Shown piece by piece: positions 1-5,173 of a DNA stretch of 5,920 nt (position 1 is the stretch's first letter; each line of letters opens with the position of its first letter). The translations under genes and the position numbers were made by a program. The notes under the pieces are model-generated. The model was not told where the DNA came from, made no database searches, and saw only the letters and a program-made list of their open reading frames with translations. The stretch comes from Vulcanisaeta sp. MG_3 (GTDB taxonomy: Archaea; Thermoproteota; Thermoprotei; Thermoproteales; Thermocladiaceae). The stretch spans positions 1 to 5,920 of the forward strand of contig LOCH01000029.1 of NCBI GenBank assembly GCA_001516765.1, written 5' to 3'.

Positions 1-78
1 AGTAATAATTAACCGCATAAAAGGAACAGAAAAAGAGGAATCCTAGGTCTAAACCGTAGCAGGTCAACCAATAATCGT

Positions 79-112
79 GAATGCATTCTGATTTGTGCCG
101 TGGTTAGGCACA
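79..112. promoter_or_regulatory. Two inverted repeats upstream of the first gene's TATA box
   Basis: Bases 79-88 (GAATGCATTC) form a perfect 10-bp palindrome. Bases 94-99 (TGTGCC) and 107-112 (GGCACA) form a perfect 6-bp dyad with a 7-base spacer. The second dyad ends three bases before the A/T-rich box A at 116-123. Inverted repeats in this position are typical of dimeric archaeal regulators binding next to the BRE/TATA element. The role is inferred from position and symmetry only. As RNA, the 94-112 element could also fold into a short hairpin at the end of an upstream transcript. Confidence 0.4.
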
Positions 113-115
113 GGG

Positions 116-123
116 TTTATTAA
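116..123 (+). promoter_or_regulatory. TATA box (box A) for the first gene
   Basis: TTTATTAA is centred about 27 bp before the GTG at 147, the usual archaeal distance from box A to the transcription start. This spacing favours GTG 147 over the TTG at 135, which would lie only about 15 bp from the box centre. Confidence 0.55.
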
Positions 124-146
124 TTGCGGGGTTTTTGCGTAATTGC

Positions 147-446
147 GTGAGTCAGCAGGATAGGCAGGTTCAGCAGTCGGTTCCCGTGAATCAGGACTTG
201 ATAATAGCTGGCGCCTTGGCGTCTATAAAGCCTATAATACAGGTTGTGCTTAGTGACTTGGTTAATGATCCCAACCTTAGGAAGATCGTTATCTCATCGA
301 TGATTTCCGTGCTTAATGATAGGGAGTTTAGGTCCTCGTTGAAGTCCTTGATAATTGAGTTGATACGCGATGAGAATGTGAGGCGTGAGTTAAGGGATTT
401 CATTAGGGACGTGGGTAATCCGCTTAGGTTGTTGATGCCGCCGTGA
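147..446 (+). CDS. Unrecognised 99-residue helical repeat protein
   Basis: I do not recognise this protein. The chosen start is GTG 147, because the box A at 116-123 would place transcription start at that codon; the in-frame TTG at 135 would add four residues. After a glutamine-rich, polar N-terminus (about residues 1-21), the rest is a run of predicted amphipathic helices. Residues 40-90 hold three consecutive 17-residue units that align without gaps. Each has Asp at position 2, a hydrophobic residue at 5, Arg at 6, and hydrophobic residues at 9, 13 and 16. A weaker fourth unit without the Asp precedes them (residues 23-39). There is one cysteine-free body, no signal peptide and no convincing membrane helix. 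The architecture suggests a small alpha-solenoid or helical bundle, perhaps a scaffold or binding protein; no function can be given. It is followed 69 bp later by another small helical gene on the same strand. Confidence 0.7.
   Translation: MSQQDRQVQQSVPVNQDLIIAGALASIKPIIQVVLSDLVNDPNLRKIVISSMISVLNDREFRSSLKSLIIELIRDENVRRELRDFIRDVGNPLRLLMPP
264..416 (+). repeat. Three tandem 51-bp units coding a 17-residue repeat
   Basis: The units begin at 264, 315 and 366 and encode NDPNLRK.., NDREFRS.. and RDENVRR... The first two also share DNA: TTAATGAT and then TTAGG recur at the same offsets in both, suggesting duplication rather than only a common helical pattern. The third has diverged at DNA level but keeps Asp-x-x-hydrophobic-Arg. 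Bases 213-263 may be a degenerate earlier unit, keeping the hydrophobic positions and a Lys in place of the Arg. Confidence 0.65.
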
Positions 447-460
447 TGCAAAGTAAGGGC

Positions 461-496
461 TATTTAAATTAATTCCCTAAGAATGATTAATAATAA
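461..496 (+). promoter_or_regulatory. Two candidate TATA boxes for the second gene
   Basis: TATTTAAATT (461-470) is the better match to an archaeal box A and predicts transcription start near 492. TTAATAAT (487-494) lies about 25 bp before ATG 516 and would give a leaderless transcript from that ATG. Both fit translation from 516, and both argue against the ATG at 483, which sits only about 17 bp from the first box. Confidence 0.4.
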
Positions 497-515
497 GTTG
501 ATTTTTGCCGTCCCA

Positions 516-884
516 ATGAGTTCACAGGTAGATCCAATACAAATAGCCAGGCTTCCTGAAAACCAGAGGGAGGCGACAATAAGGAGCATTTTGCAGATGC
601 TCTTCAGTCTACGGGAAGACCAGGCATTTCAAGCGCTCAGGGATATCATATCAACACTCGCACAAAGGGCTACTGATGAGGAATACATCAATTGGTGCAA
701 GACCACAATGAAGATACTTGCCTCATACCCAGACGATGTTGTTAAGGCAGGGCTTACCCTAAGGTCCAGGGTTGTGTCTAGTCTCGATAAGAGGTTGCAG
801 GATAGGGATCAGGCGATAATTAGCAAGGTCTTAACGCTGCTTGATGAGAGTACGAGGCAGAAGCTCATGAGGAATATGAAGTGA
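516..884 (+). CDS. Unrecognised 122-residue helical protein
   Basis: I do not recognise this protein. The start at ATG 516 gives a product beginning MSSQVDPIQIARLPENQ. Upstream in-frame alternatives are TTG 498 and ATG 483, but 483 would lie upstream of the predicted transcription start. No Shine-Dalgarno sequence precedes any of them. The sequence is almost entirely charged and amphipathic, with a heptad-like hydrophobic spacing that suggests five or six helices. There is one cysteine, in NWCKTTM. It has no signal peptide, no membrane segment and no visible catalytic motif. It lies between the 17-residue-repeat protein and the sulfonucleotide-reductase-like gene on the same strand, with gaps of 69 and 57 bp. 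It resembles the upstream protein in size and helical character, but I see no convincing alignment between them. The reading frame is intact, with codon use like its neighbours (frequent AGG). Confidence 0.7.
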   Translation: MSSQVDPIQIARLPENQREATIRSILQMLFSLREDQAFQALRDIISTLAQRATDEEYINWCKTTMKILASYPDDVVKAGLTLRSRVVSSLDKRLQDRDQAIISKVLTLLDESTRQKLMRNMK

Positions 885-903
885 GTTTCTTAGCATCGTC
901 AAA

Positions 904-916
904 GTATTTTTAAATT
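904..916 (+). promoter_or_regulatory. TATA box for the iron-sulfur fusion gene
   Basis: GTATTTTTAAATT contains TTTAAA centred at about 911, some 30 bp before ATG 942. The predicted transcript would start within about four bases of the ATG, so it is effectively leaderless. Confidence 0.6.
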
Positions 917-941
917 CATTAACCAGCAATAAACCCAAGCC

Positions 942-2768
942 ATGGAGCTACTCTGGTGCGATGACTTAAATGTACCATTGCTCGATAGGGAAGTTGGGGC
1001 TAGGAAGTGCGGTTCAATAAGTATCGCTAGGATCACGCGACCTGGCGACGTTAGACCGGCGTTTCCCGCAGATATTGAGATTACGAGGAAGGCTGTGATT
1101 AATGAGTTTAATGATGAGGATTTGGCAAAGAACCTAATCCCAAATAACGAGGTTGTTCTCCTTAACAAAATACCTGGCTATGCAGACCAGGCCGATGAGG
1201 TCATTGTTAGGGGTAGGATTGTTGGGCATAGGTTTTACGATATCAAGAAACGCATGTGGAGGTTTAGACCATTGTACGAGGGCGTCTCTGAAATACTAGC
1301 CCTGAAGCGTGGTTATTGGGCCATAATCAATCTCAACAACCTACCCGAGAGGTATGACGTGCATAGGGACCTAGTCCTAGAGGGTTCATTACCCAACACC
1401 AAGTATGTCCATGTTGCCGTAGCAACACGCGATGGTAGGTATCATGGTGTTGCGAAGGTTATGAGAAATGATAGACTAAGGGTTATTAAGAGTTGGAGGG
1501 CTAAGGACAGGCTACCAAGCCCTAAACCAAGTTCCCTAGAGGATTTCATAGAGTTGAATAGGGATTACCTGGAGAGGAAGGCTAGGAGGGCCGTGGATTT
1601 TCTAACGAAGGTATTTAATGAGTATAGGAAGCCCGTAGTAGTTAGTTATTCAGGCGGTAAGGACAGTCTCGTAGTCCTCGACCTGACAGCGCAGACTGGT
1701 GTTAAGTTCTACATAGTGTTTAACGACACTGGGTTAGAGCCCTACGAGACTTATGAGAATGTTAAGGAGGTTTCTAGGAGGTATGGTGCAGAGTTAATAG
1801 TAGCCTCGGCTGGCGACTCCTATTGGCGAGCTATCAGGGAGTTCGGACCACCAGCTAGGGACTTCAGGTGGTGCTGCAAGGTTATCAAACTAGGTCCGAT
1901 AACCAACACCCTACTTAATAGGTTCCCCCTTGGTTACATAAGTGTCGTTGGGCAGAGGGCCTATGAGTCATTCCAAAGGGCAAGGATACCAAGGGTTTCG
2001 GTGAGTAGGTGGGTGACTAAGGATATTGTGGTTGCGCCAATCCAGGATTGGACAGCGTTGGAGGTTTGGGGCTATGTATTAATGAAGGGCTTGCCCTACA
2101 ATAAGGCCTATGAGTACGGTTTCGATAGGCTTGGTTGTGTAATATGCCCAGCCAATGAACTCGCTGAGTTAGATGCGGTTAGTGAGAGGTATCCAAGTAT
2201 TTACAAGCGCCTGGAGGAGATAATCAGGGAGTTCTCCGAATCACAGAAGCTGCCTAGGGAGTTCGTTGATTACGGCCTTTGGCGCTGGAGAAGGGAGTTA
2301 CCTGGTGATATTGCCAGGTACGTTAAGGTTAAGTTTAGGGTTCAGTATCCAGTTGATATTAAGGATGATAATGAAACAACAACGGTAAGCGTTGATAGGT
2401 CAATAAGCCGGGGCACATTCCTGGAGTTTCTCAAGATGCTGGGTAAGATTGAGCAGGGTGATGGTGCGTTTGTCGTTAAAGGTAAACTCGGTGATGCGGA
2501 GGTAAGGTTGGGATCCAACAATGAGGTAATTATTGCATCAAGCAATAAATCATTAAGGGTCGAGATAGCGGGTTTAGTCGCTAGGTCGGCGATATGTGGA
2601 GAGTGTAATCTATGCATTAATTGGTGCCCAACAAAGGCCCTAAAGCGTGTTGGTCCAGGCCCCGCATTTATTGTTGATGAGAGTAGGTGCATAGGATGCA
2701 TGCTTTGTTCGAGGGCATGCCCATCAGCGCAATACCTGGTTTTCAGGAGGTTTGATTCGATCAGTTAA
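942..2768 (+). CDS. Sulfonucleotide-reductase-like PP-loop protein fused to a two-cluster ferredoxin
   Basis: This 608-residue protein belongs to the archaeal PAPS/APS reductase-like (CysH, COG0175) family. Residues 1-24 resemble the family's zinc ribbon, but only C6 and C23 remain. PGDVRPAF and LLNKIP in the next region mark the PUA-like part (to about residue 180). The PP-loop is SGGKDS at 237-242, which binds the adenylyl group, followed by FNDTGLEP and, later, PIQDWTALEVW. C311-C312 and C399/C402 (CVIC) form CC-x86-CxxC, matching the CC-x~80-CxxC [4Fe-4S] ligands of bacterial APS reductases. Residues 552-562 and 583-593 are two CxxCxxCxxxCP motifs, a 2[4Fe-4S] ferredoxin that would pass electrons to the core. 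The protein is probably cytoplasmic, with no signal peptide. The C-terminal ECGLH motif carrying the catalytic cysteine of known reductases is missing, so sulfonucleotide reduction is uncertain; another PP-loop reaction, such as sulfur transfer, is possible. ATG 942 is preferred from box A spacing. Confidence 0.9.
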   Translation: MELLWCDDLNVPLLDREVGARKCGSISIARITRPGDVRPAFPADIEITRKAVINEFNDEDLAKNLIPNNEVVLLNKIPGYADQADEVIVRGRIVGHRFYDIKKRMWRFRPLYEGVSEILALKRGYWAIINLNNLPERYDVHRDLVLEGSLPNTKYVHVAVATRDGRYHGVAKVMRNDRLRVIKSWRAKDRLPSPKPSSLEDFIELNRDYLERKARRAVDFLTKVFNEYRKPVVVSYSGGKDSLVVLDLTAQTGVKFYIVFNDTGLEPYETYENVKEVSRRYGAELIVASAGDSYWRAIREFGPPARDFRWCCKVIKLGPITNTLLNRFPLGYISVVGQRAYESFQRARIPRVSVSRWVTKDIVVAPIQDWTALEVWGYVLMKGLPYNKAYEYGFDRLGCVICPANELAELDAVSERYPSIYKRLEEIIREFSESQKLPREFVDYGLWRWRRELPGDIARYVKVKFRVQYPVDIKDDNETTTVSVDRSISRGTFLEFLKMLGKIEQGDGAFVVKGKLGDAEVRLGSNNEVIIASSNKSLRVEIAGLVARSAICGECNLCINWCPTKALKRVGPGPAFIVDESRCIGCMLCSRACPSAQYLVFRRFDSIS

Positions 2769-2778
2769 TCTTGTTGCC

Positions 2779-2788
2779 TTATTAATTA
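2779..2788 (+). promoter_or_regulatory. TATA box for the 69-residue orphan gene
   Basis: TTATTAATTA is centred about 26 bp before ATG 2810, implying a leaderless transcript from that ATG rather than from the adjacent upstream TTG at 2807. It lies within the 41-bp gap after the fusion gene. Confidence 0.5.
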
Positions 2789-2809
2789 TTTAGTAAAGTC
2801 TATTTATTG

Positions 2810-3019
2810 ATGGAGAGGGAGGAGGTTGTTAAGGCAGTTTATCACATAATTGATTGGTTAATCGATCCAGCGCAGGATTTCGAATCAGTACTTCATTACC
2901 TGGATGAATTATGCAGGGAATTCGGTACGTGCGTTAAGATCAGTGAACCAACCAGGTTGGCTGTTATGAAGGCTGTGGTGGAGCTCCTCATGGAAATACT
3001 CAATAAGTGCGCAGGGTAG
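2810..3019 (+). CDS. Unrecognised 69-residue protein
   Basis: I do not recognise this small protein. ATG 2810 is chosen because box A at 2779-2788 is 26 bp upstream; the preceding TTG at 2807 would add only one residue. The product starts MEREEVVKAVYHIIDWLID and looks like two or three helices: about residues 3-18, 22-37 and 46-66, with a turn around EFGTCVKISEP. It is acidic overall and has three cysteines (C35, C41, C67). Their spacing fits no standard metal-binding motif, although a disulfide or thiol role cannot be excluded. It sits 41 bp after the iron-sulfur fusion and 35 bp before the class V PLP enzyme, on the same strand. That suggests, but does not show, a partner or accessory role for one of them. 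The reading frame is intact and base composition matches its neighbours. Confidence 0.65.
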   Translation: MEREEVVKAVYHIIDWLIDPAQDFESVLHYLDELCREFGTCVKISEPTRLAVMKAVVELLMEILNKCAG

Positions 3020-3026
3020 GTTAATT

Positions 3027-3035
3027 CTTTAATTT
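3027..3035 (+). promoter_or_regulatory. TATA box for the class V PLP enzyme
   Basis: CTTTAATTT is centred about 24 bp before ATG 3055. This supports the ATG over the upstream in-frame TTG codons at 3034 (inside or beside the box) and 3049. The T-rich tract also directly follows the preceding gene's stop and could serve as its terminator. Confidence 0.45.
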
Positions 3036-3054
3036 GTTACAGCATATATTGTTA

Positions 3055-4233
3055 ATGAAGTGGCTGGAGGAGCTTAGGTCCCATATAGAGATTGTTGGTA
3101 AGAAAACGTACCTTGATAATGCGGGCGCGGGTCCTTTAACTAAGGATGCTGCCGATGCGGTTAGGGACTTTCTCGATTTATGGCAAAGTGAGGGTGAACC
3201 CTGGGAATTAGCTCTTGATCATATTGTTGAAGCTAAGAAGTATTTTGCTCGTCTGATCAATGCACAATCCTGGCAAAACATAGCCGCAGTGTCTGGAGCA
3301 ACTCATGGTCTTAATTCCCTGTTATCCGCAATGGAATTTAAGCCTGGTAGTAATGTGGTTGTTAGTTCCCTCAATTTCCCAACAGGAATATTCTCATTTC
3401 ACGCCCTCAAATCACGGGGATTAATAAGGGAAGTTAGGGTGGCTAAGTCCATTAATGGCTACGTACCCCTCAGCGAATACGAGAGGCTCATTGACGATAA
3501 TACAGCACTGGTCTTTGTGGATTACGTATCCTGGATAACAGGTTATAGGGAGAGGATTAGGGAGATAGCTGAAATAGCCCACTCAAGGGGTGCGTTCTTA
3601 ATAACCGACGCATTCCATGCGGTTGGTGTTCTTCCAATCGATGTTAAGAGGGATGGTGTTGACGCGCTAATAACAGGCACGTATAAGTGGTTACTCGGTC
3701 CTCACGGTGCAGGATTCGTGTATGTCGGTGACGAATTGATGAGTAAGTTAAAACCAGCGTTCTCGGGCTGGATGGGTATTGAGGATAACCAAGTTAGCAG
3801 GAGGTTAAGGAATGAGAAGCTATTCGAGAGGCCAATAGACACGAGCACGTTTAAGCATGCAAAGGATGCGTCAATGCTTGAGTGGGGCACATGGCCAATA
3901 ATAGCCTTTGAGGGCGCCTTGGCGTCAATGAAGCTATTAACTACGTATGAGGTACCGTGGAGATTTGAGGATTATACCAAGGGGCTTGTTGAGAAGCTTG
4001 CCGATTCAATAGGTGAACTAGGCCTTAAGGTGACTACGCCACTAGATAGTCACGCGGCAATAATAACCTTTGAGTATAGGGACCCATATGGTCTCGCCGA
4101 ATTTCTAGGTAGGAATAAGGTCGTCGTATCTCCACGCCCTGGAACAATAAGGGTCTCACCACATGCCTACAACACTATTGAAGAAATAGAGAAATTATTA
4201 TATTTGGTCAGGCGTTACATTAAGTCCTCTTAA
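3055..4233 (+). CDS. Class V aminotransferase-fold PLP enzyme without any cysteine
   Basis: This 392-residue protein is a fold-type I PLP enzyme of the class V aminotransferase group (cysteine desulfurase/isopenicillin-N epimerase/kynureninase-like). YLDNAGAGPL near the N-terminus and SGATHGLNSLL (cofactor phosphate region) are typical. D185 in LITDAFHAVG should contact the pyridine nitrogen with H188 nearby, and K211 in GTYKWLLGPHGAGF is the expected Schiff-base lysine. The C-terminal IRVSPHAYNT (365-374) is also characteristic. The length is normal. I find no cysteine anywhere in the sequence. In SufS-like desulfurases a catalytic Cys lies in a loop between the Arg of 'RxGxHC' and 'RxSxxxYN'; here that interval collapses to SPRPGTIRVS. 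A persulfide-forming desulfurase is therefore excluded. An aminotransferase, epimerase or lyase acting on an unknown amino acid is more likely. ATG 3055 is chosen from box A spacing. The gene lies 35 bp after the 69-residue orphan. Confidence 0.88.
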   Translation: MKWLEELRSHIEIVGKKTYLDNAGAGPLTKDAADAVRDFLDLWQSEGEPWELALDHIVEAKKYFARLINAQSWQNIAAVSGATHGLNSLLSAMEFKPGSNVVVSSLNFPTGIFSFHALKSRGLIREVRVAKSINGYVPLSEYERLIDDNTALVFVDYVSWITGYRERIREIAEIAHSRGAFLITDAFHAVGVLPIDVKRDGVDALITGTYKWLLGPHGAGFVYVGDELMSKLKPAFSGWMGIEDNQVSRRLRNEKLFERPIDTSTFKHAKDASMLEWGTWPIIAFEGALASMKLLTTYEVPWRFEDYTKGLVEKLADSIGELGLKVTTPLDSHAAIITFEYRDPYGLAEFLGRNKVVVSPRPGTIRVSPHAYNTIEEIEKLLYLVRRYIKSS

Positions 4234-4378
4234 CGTTAATAATTAACTGGTAAGTTCGACCTATAGTGAGCCTCTAAGCTATGGAATACTTCAGGGTATT
4301 TATGGATTTAAGTAATGAACCTAGACTCGCTTATTAAGGGCATGGGAGTTCGCCTCATCGGCATGAAAGGATGAACCC
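4234..4378. other. Convergent intergenic spacer
   Basis: This 145-bp spacer lies between the 3' ends of the class V enzyme and queC. It begins with a small A/T dyad, GTTAAT-A-ATTAAC (4235-4247), just after the stop codon. I see no long T tract on either strand and no convincing RNA gene. The only open stretch is an 18-codon ATG frame at 4281, too short to call. Confidence 0.5.
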
Positions 4379-5092
4379 CTACTTCTTAGAGTAATGAATT
4401 CGCCACCAATCCTTACCCTCCCTAATCACTCTCTCTAATGGGTCCTCAACGCCTAATTCCTCAAAAGCCCTCTTCCTGGCTATGCAGCCTGTACAACGAC
4501 CACAGGGTTTATCGTAGTTGTTGTGGCAAGACCATGTGTACTCGAAGGGTACGCCCAATTTCAATCCTAGCTTGACCACCCCAGTCTTGCTTAGCCTGGA
4601 GAGCGGTGCGACTACCCTAAATCCCCTCGTTCTCCCGATATAGGTCCCTATTGACAAGGCCTTTGAGAATAATCGCCTAAACTCCCTAGTCGTGTCTGGG
4701 AAGTGCTTAACGTCATCGGCATTGTGCCCGGCAACCACGAGGTTTATGCCGAGCATCTCAGCAAAGTAGGCAGCCACCGAGTATATTATCGTGTTTCTTG
4801 CAGGTATTGTGCTTGGGTGGGCATTCCTAAGGTGTTGTGGTCTCTCATCCTCACTACCCCATAGTTCGACTACTTCCCTCATGAACGGTAAATCAACCTC
4901 TATCAACCTGGTATTGGTCATCTCAGCCAACCTCCTGGCCGACTCCCTCTCCCTCTCGCCCCTACCTGGGTAATTAATCGATAGCGCAATCACATCATAA
5001 CCCCGGGCCTTAAGTAAGTAAAGGGCCACGGCAGAATCTATGCCACCTGACAATAACAACAAGGCTTTCTTTCCATTAACCACGGTCTCCAT
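4379..5092 (-). CDS. queC: 7-cyano-7-deazaguanine (preQ0) synthase QueC
   Basis: QueC converts 7-carboxy-7-deazaguanine, ammonia and ATP to preQ0. In archaea preQ0 is inserted by ArcTGT into tRNA and becomes archaeosine at position 15. The 237-residue product has the PP-loop SGGIDS (15-20), IPARNT (96-101), AGHNADD followed by FPDTTREF (121-138), and the C-terminal zinc site TWSC-x7-CGRCTGC, with cysteines at 189, 197, 200 and 203. The length is normal for a stand-alone QueC. There is no fused glutamine-amidotransferase domain, so it is not the GAT-QueC fusion that replaces ArcS in some Crenarchaeota. ATG 5092 is the conventional start. GTG at 5083 (Val4) lies about 27 bp from a strong A/T box and would still keep the whole PP-loop, so the start is ambiguous by three residues. 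It is transcribed divergently from the MmgE/PrpD gene. Confidence 0.9.
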   Translation of the reverse strand: METVVNGKKALLLLSGGIDSAVALYLLKARGYDVIALSINYPGRGERERESARRLAEMTNTRLIEVDLPFMREVVELWGSEDERPQHLRNAHPSTIPARNTIIYSVAAYFAEMLGINLVVAGHNADDVKHFPDTTREFRRLFSKALSIGTYIGRTRGFRVVAPLSRLSKTGVVKLGLKLGVPFEYTWSCHNNYDKPCGRCTGCIARKRAFEELGVEDPLERVIREGKDWWRIHYSKK

Positions 5093-5100
5093 CTTTTAGC

Positions 5101-5119
5101 ATTTATTAATAAATAATTC
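5101..5119 (-). promoter_or_regulatory. A/T-rich promoter core for queC
   Basis: On the minus strand this reads GAATTATTTATTAATAAAT. Bases 5101-5114 (ATTTATTAATAAAT) form a perfect 14-bp palindrome, so a TATA-binding protein could bind in either orientation. A box centred near 5116 fits the ATG at 5092; one centred near 5110 fits the GTG at 5083. No Shine-Dalgarno sequence precedes either start. Confidence 0.45.
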
Positions 5120-5126
5120 GTCATTG

Positions 5127-5134
5127 CTCATGAG
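5127..5134. promoter_or_regulatory. CTCATGAG palindrome midway between divergent starts
   Basis: A perfect 8-bp palindrome centred near 5130, about 39 bp from the queC ATG and 43 bp from the MmgE/PrpD ATG. Its central position suits a shared operator, but so short a palindrome can occur by chance. Confidence 0.2.
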
Positions 5135-5142
5135 AGTTAATG

Positions 5143-5152
5143 CATTTATTTA
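5143..5152 (+). promoter_or_regulatory. TATA box for the MmgE/PrpD gene
   Basis: CATTTATTTA is centred about 25 bp before ATG 5174, the leaderless spacing seen for most genes in this window. A GGTGA (5156-5160) lies seven bases before the in-frame ATG at 5168, so a leadered transcript from the upstream A/T core starting at 5168 is the alternative. Confidence 0.5.
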
Positions 5153-5173
5153 GGTGGTGAGTTATGGATGTGT

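Noticed and set aside
2..46. Open + strand frame ending in TAG at 44, which could be the tail of an upstream gene
   Set aside because: Only 14 codons are visible; an open stretch of that length occurs by chance about half the time, and nothing in it is recognisable.
2342..2701. Long antisense open frame opposite the reductase-like gene (others opposite 191-451, 899-1168, 3702-3890, 4791-4973 and 5638-5913)
   Set aside because: Each lies wholly or mostly inside a well-supported gene on the other strand and has a composition typical of a mirror frame, with no motif, promoter or family resemblance.
212..3924. GGCGCCTTGGCGTC occurs both near 211 and near 3913
   Set aside because: Both copies encode ALAS within helical protein segments (GALASIK and GALASMK), and no flanking similarity extends beyond the codons. 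A coincidence of sequence and codon use is the simpler reading.
4270..4378. Possible C/D box sRNA in the convergent spacer, from a GATGA and a distant CTGA on the minus strand
   Set aside because: The C box is imperfect, the spacing of about 70 bases is long for an archaeal C/D guide, and no D' or C' boxes are visible.
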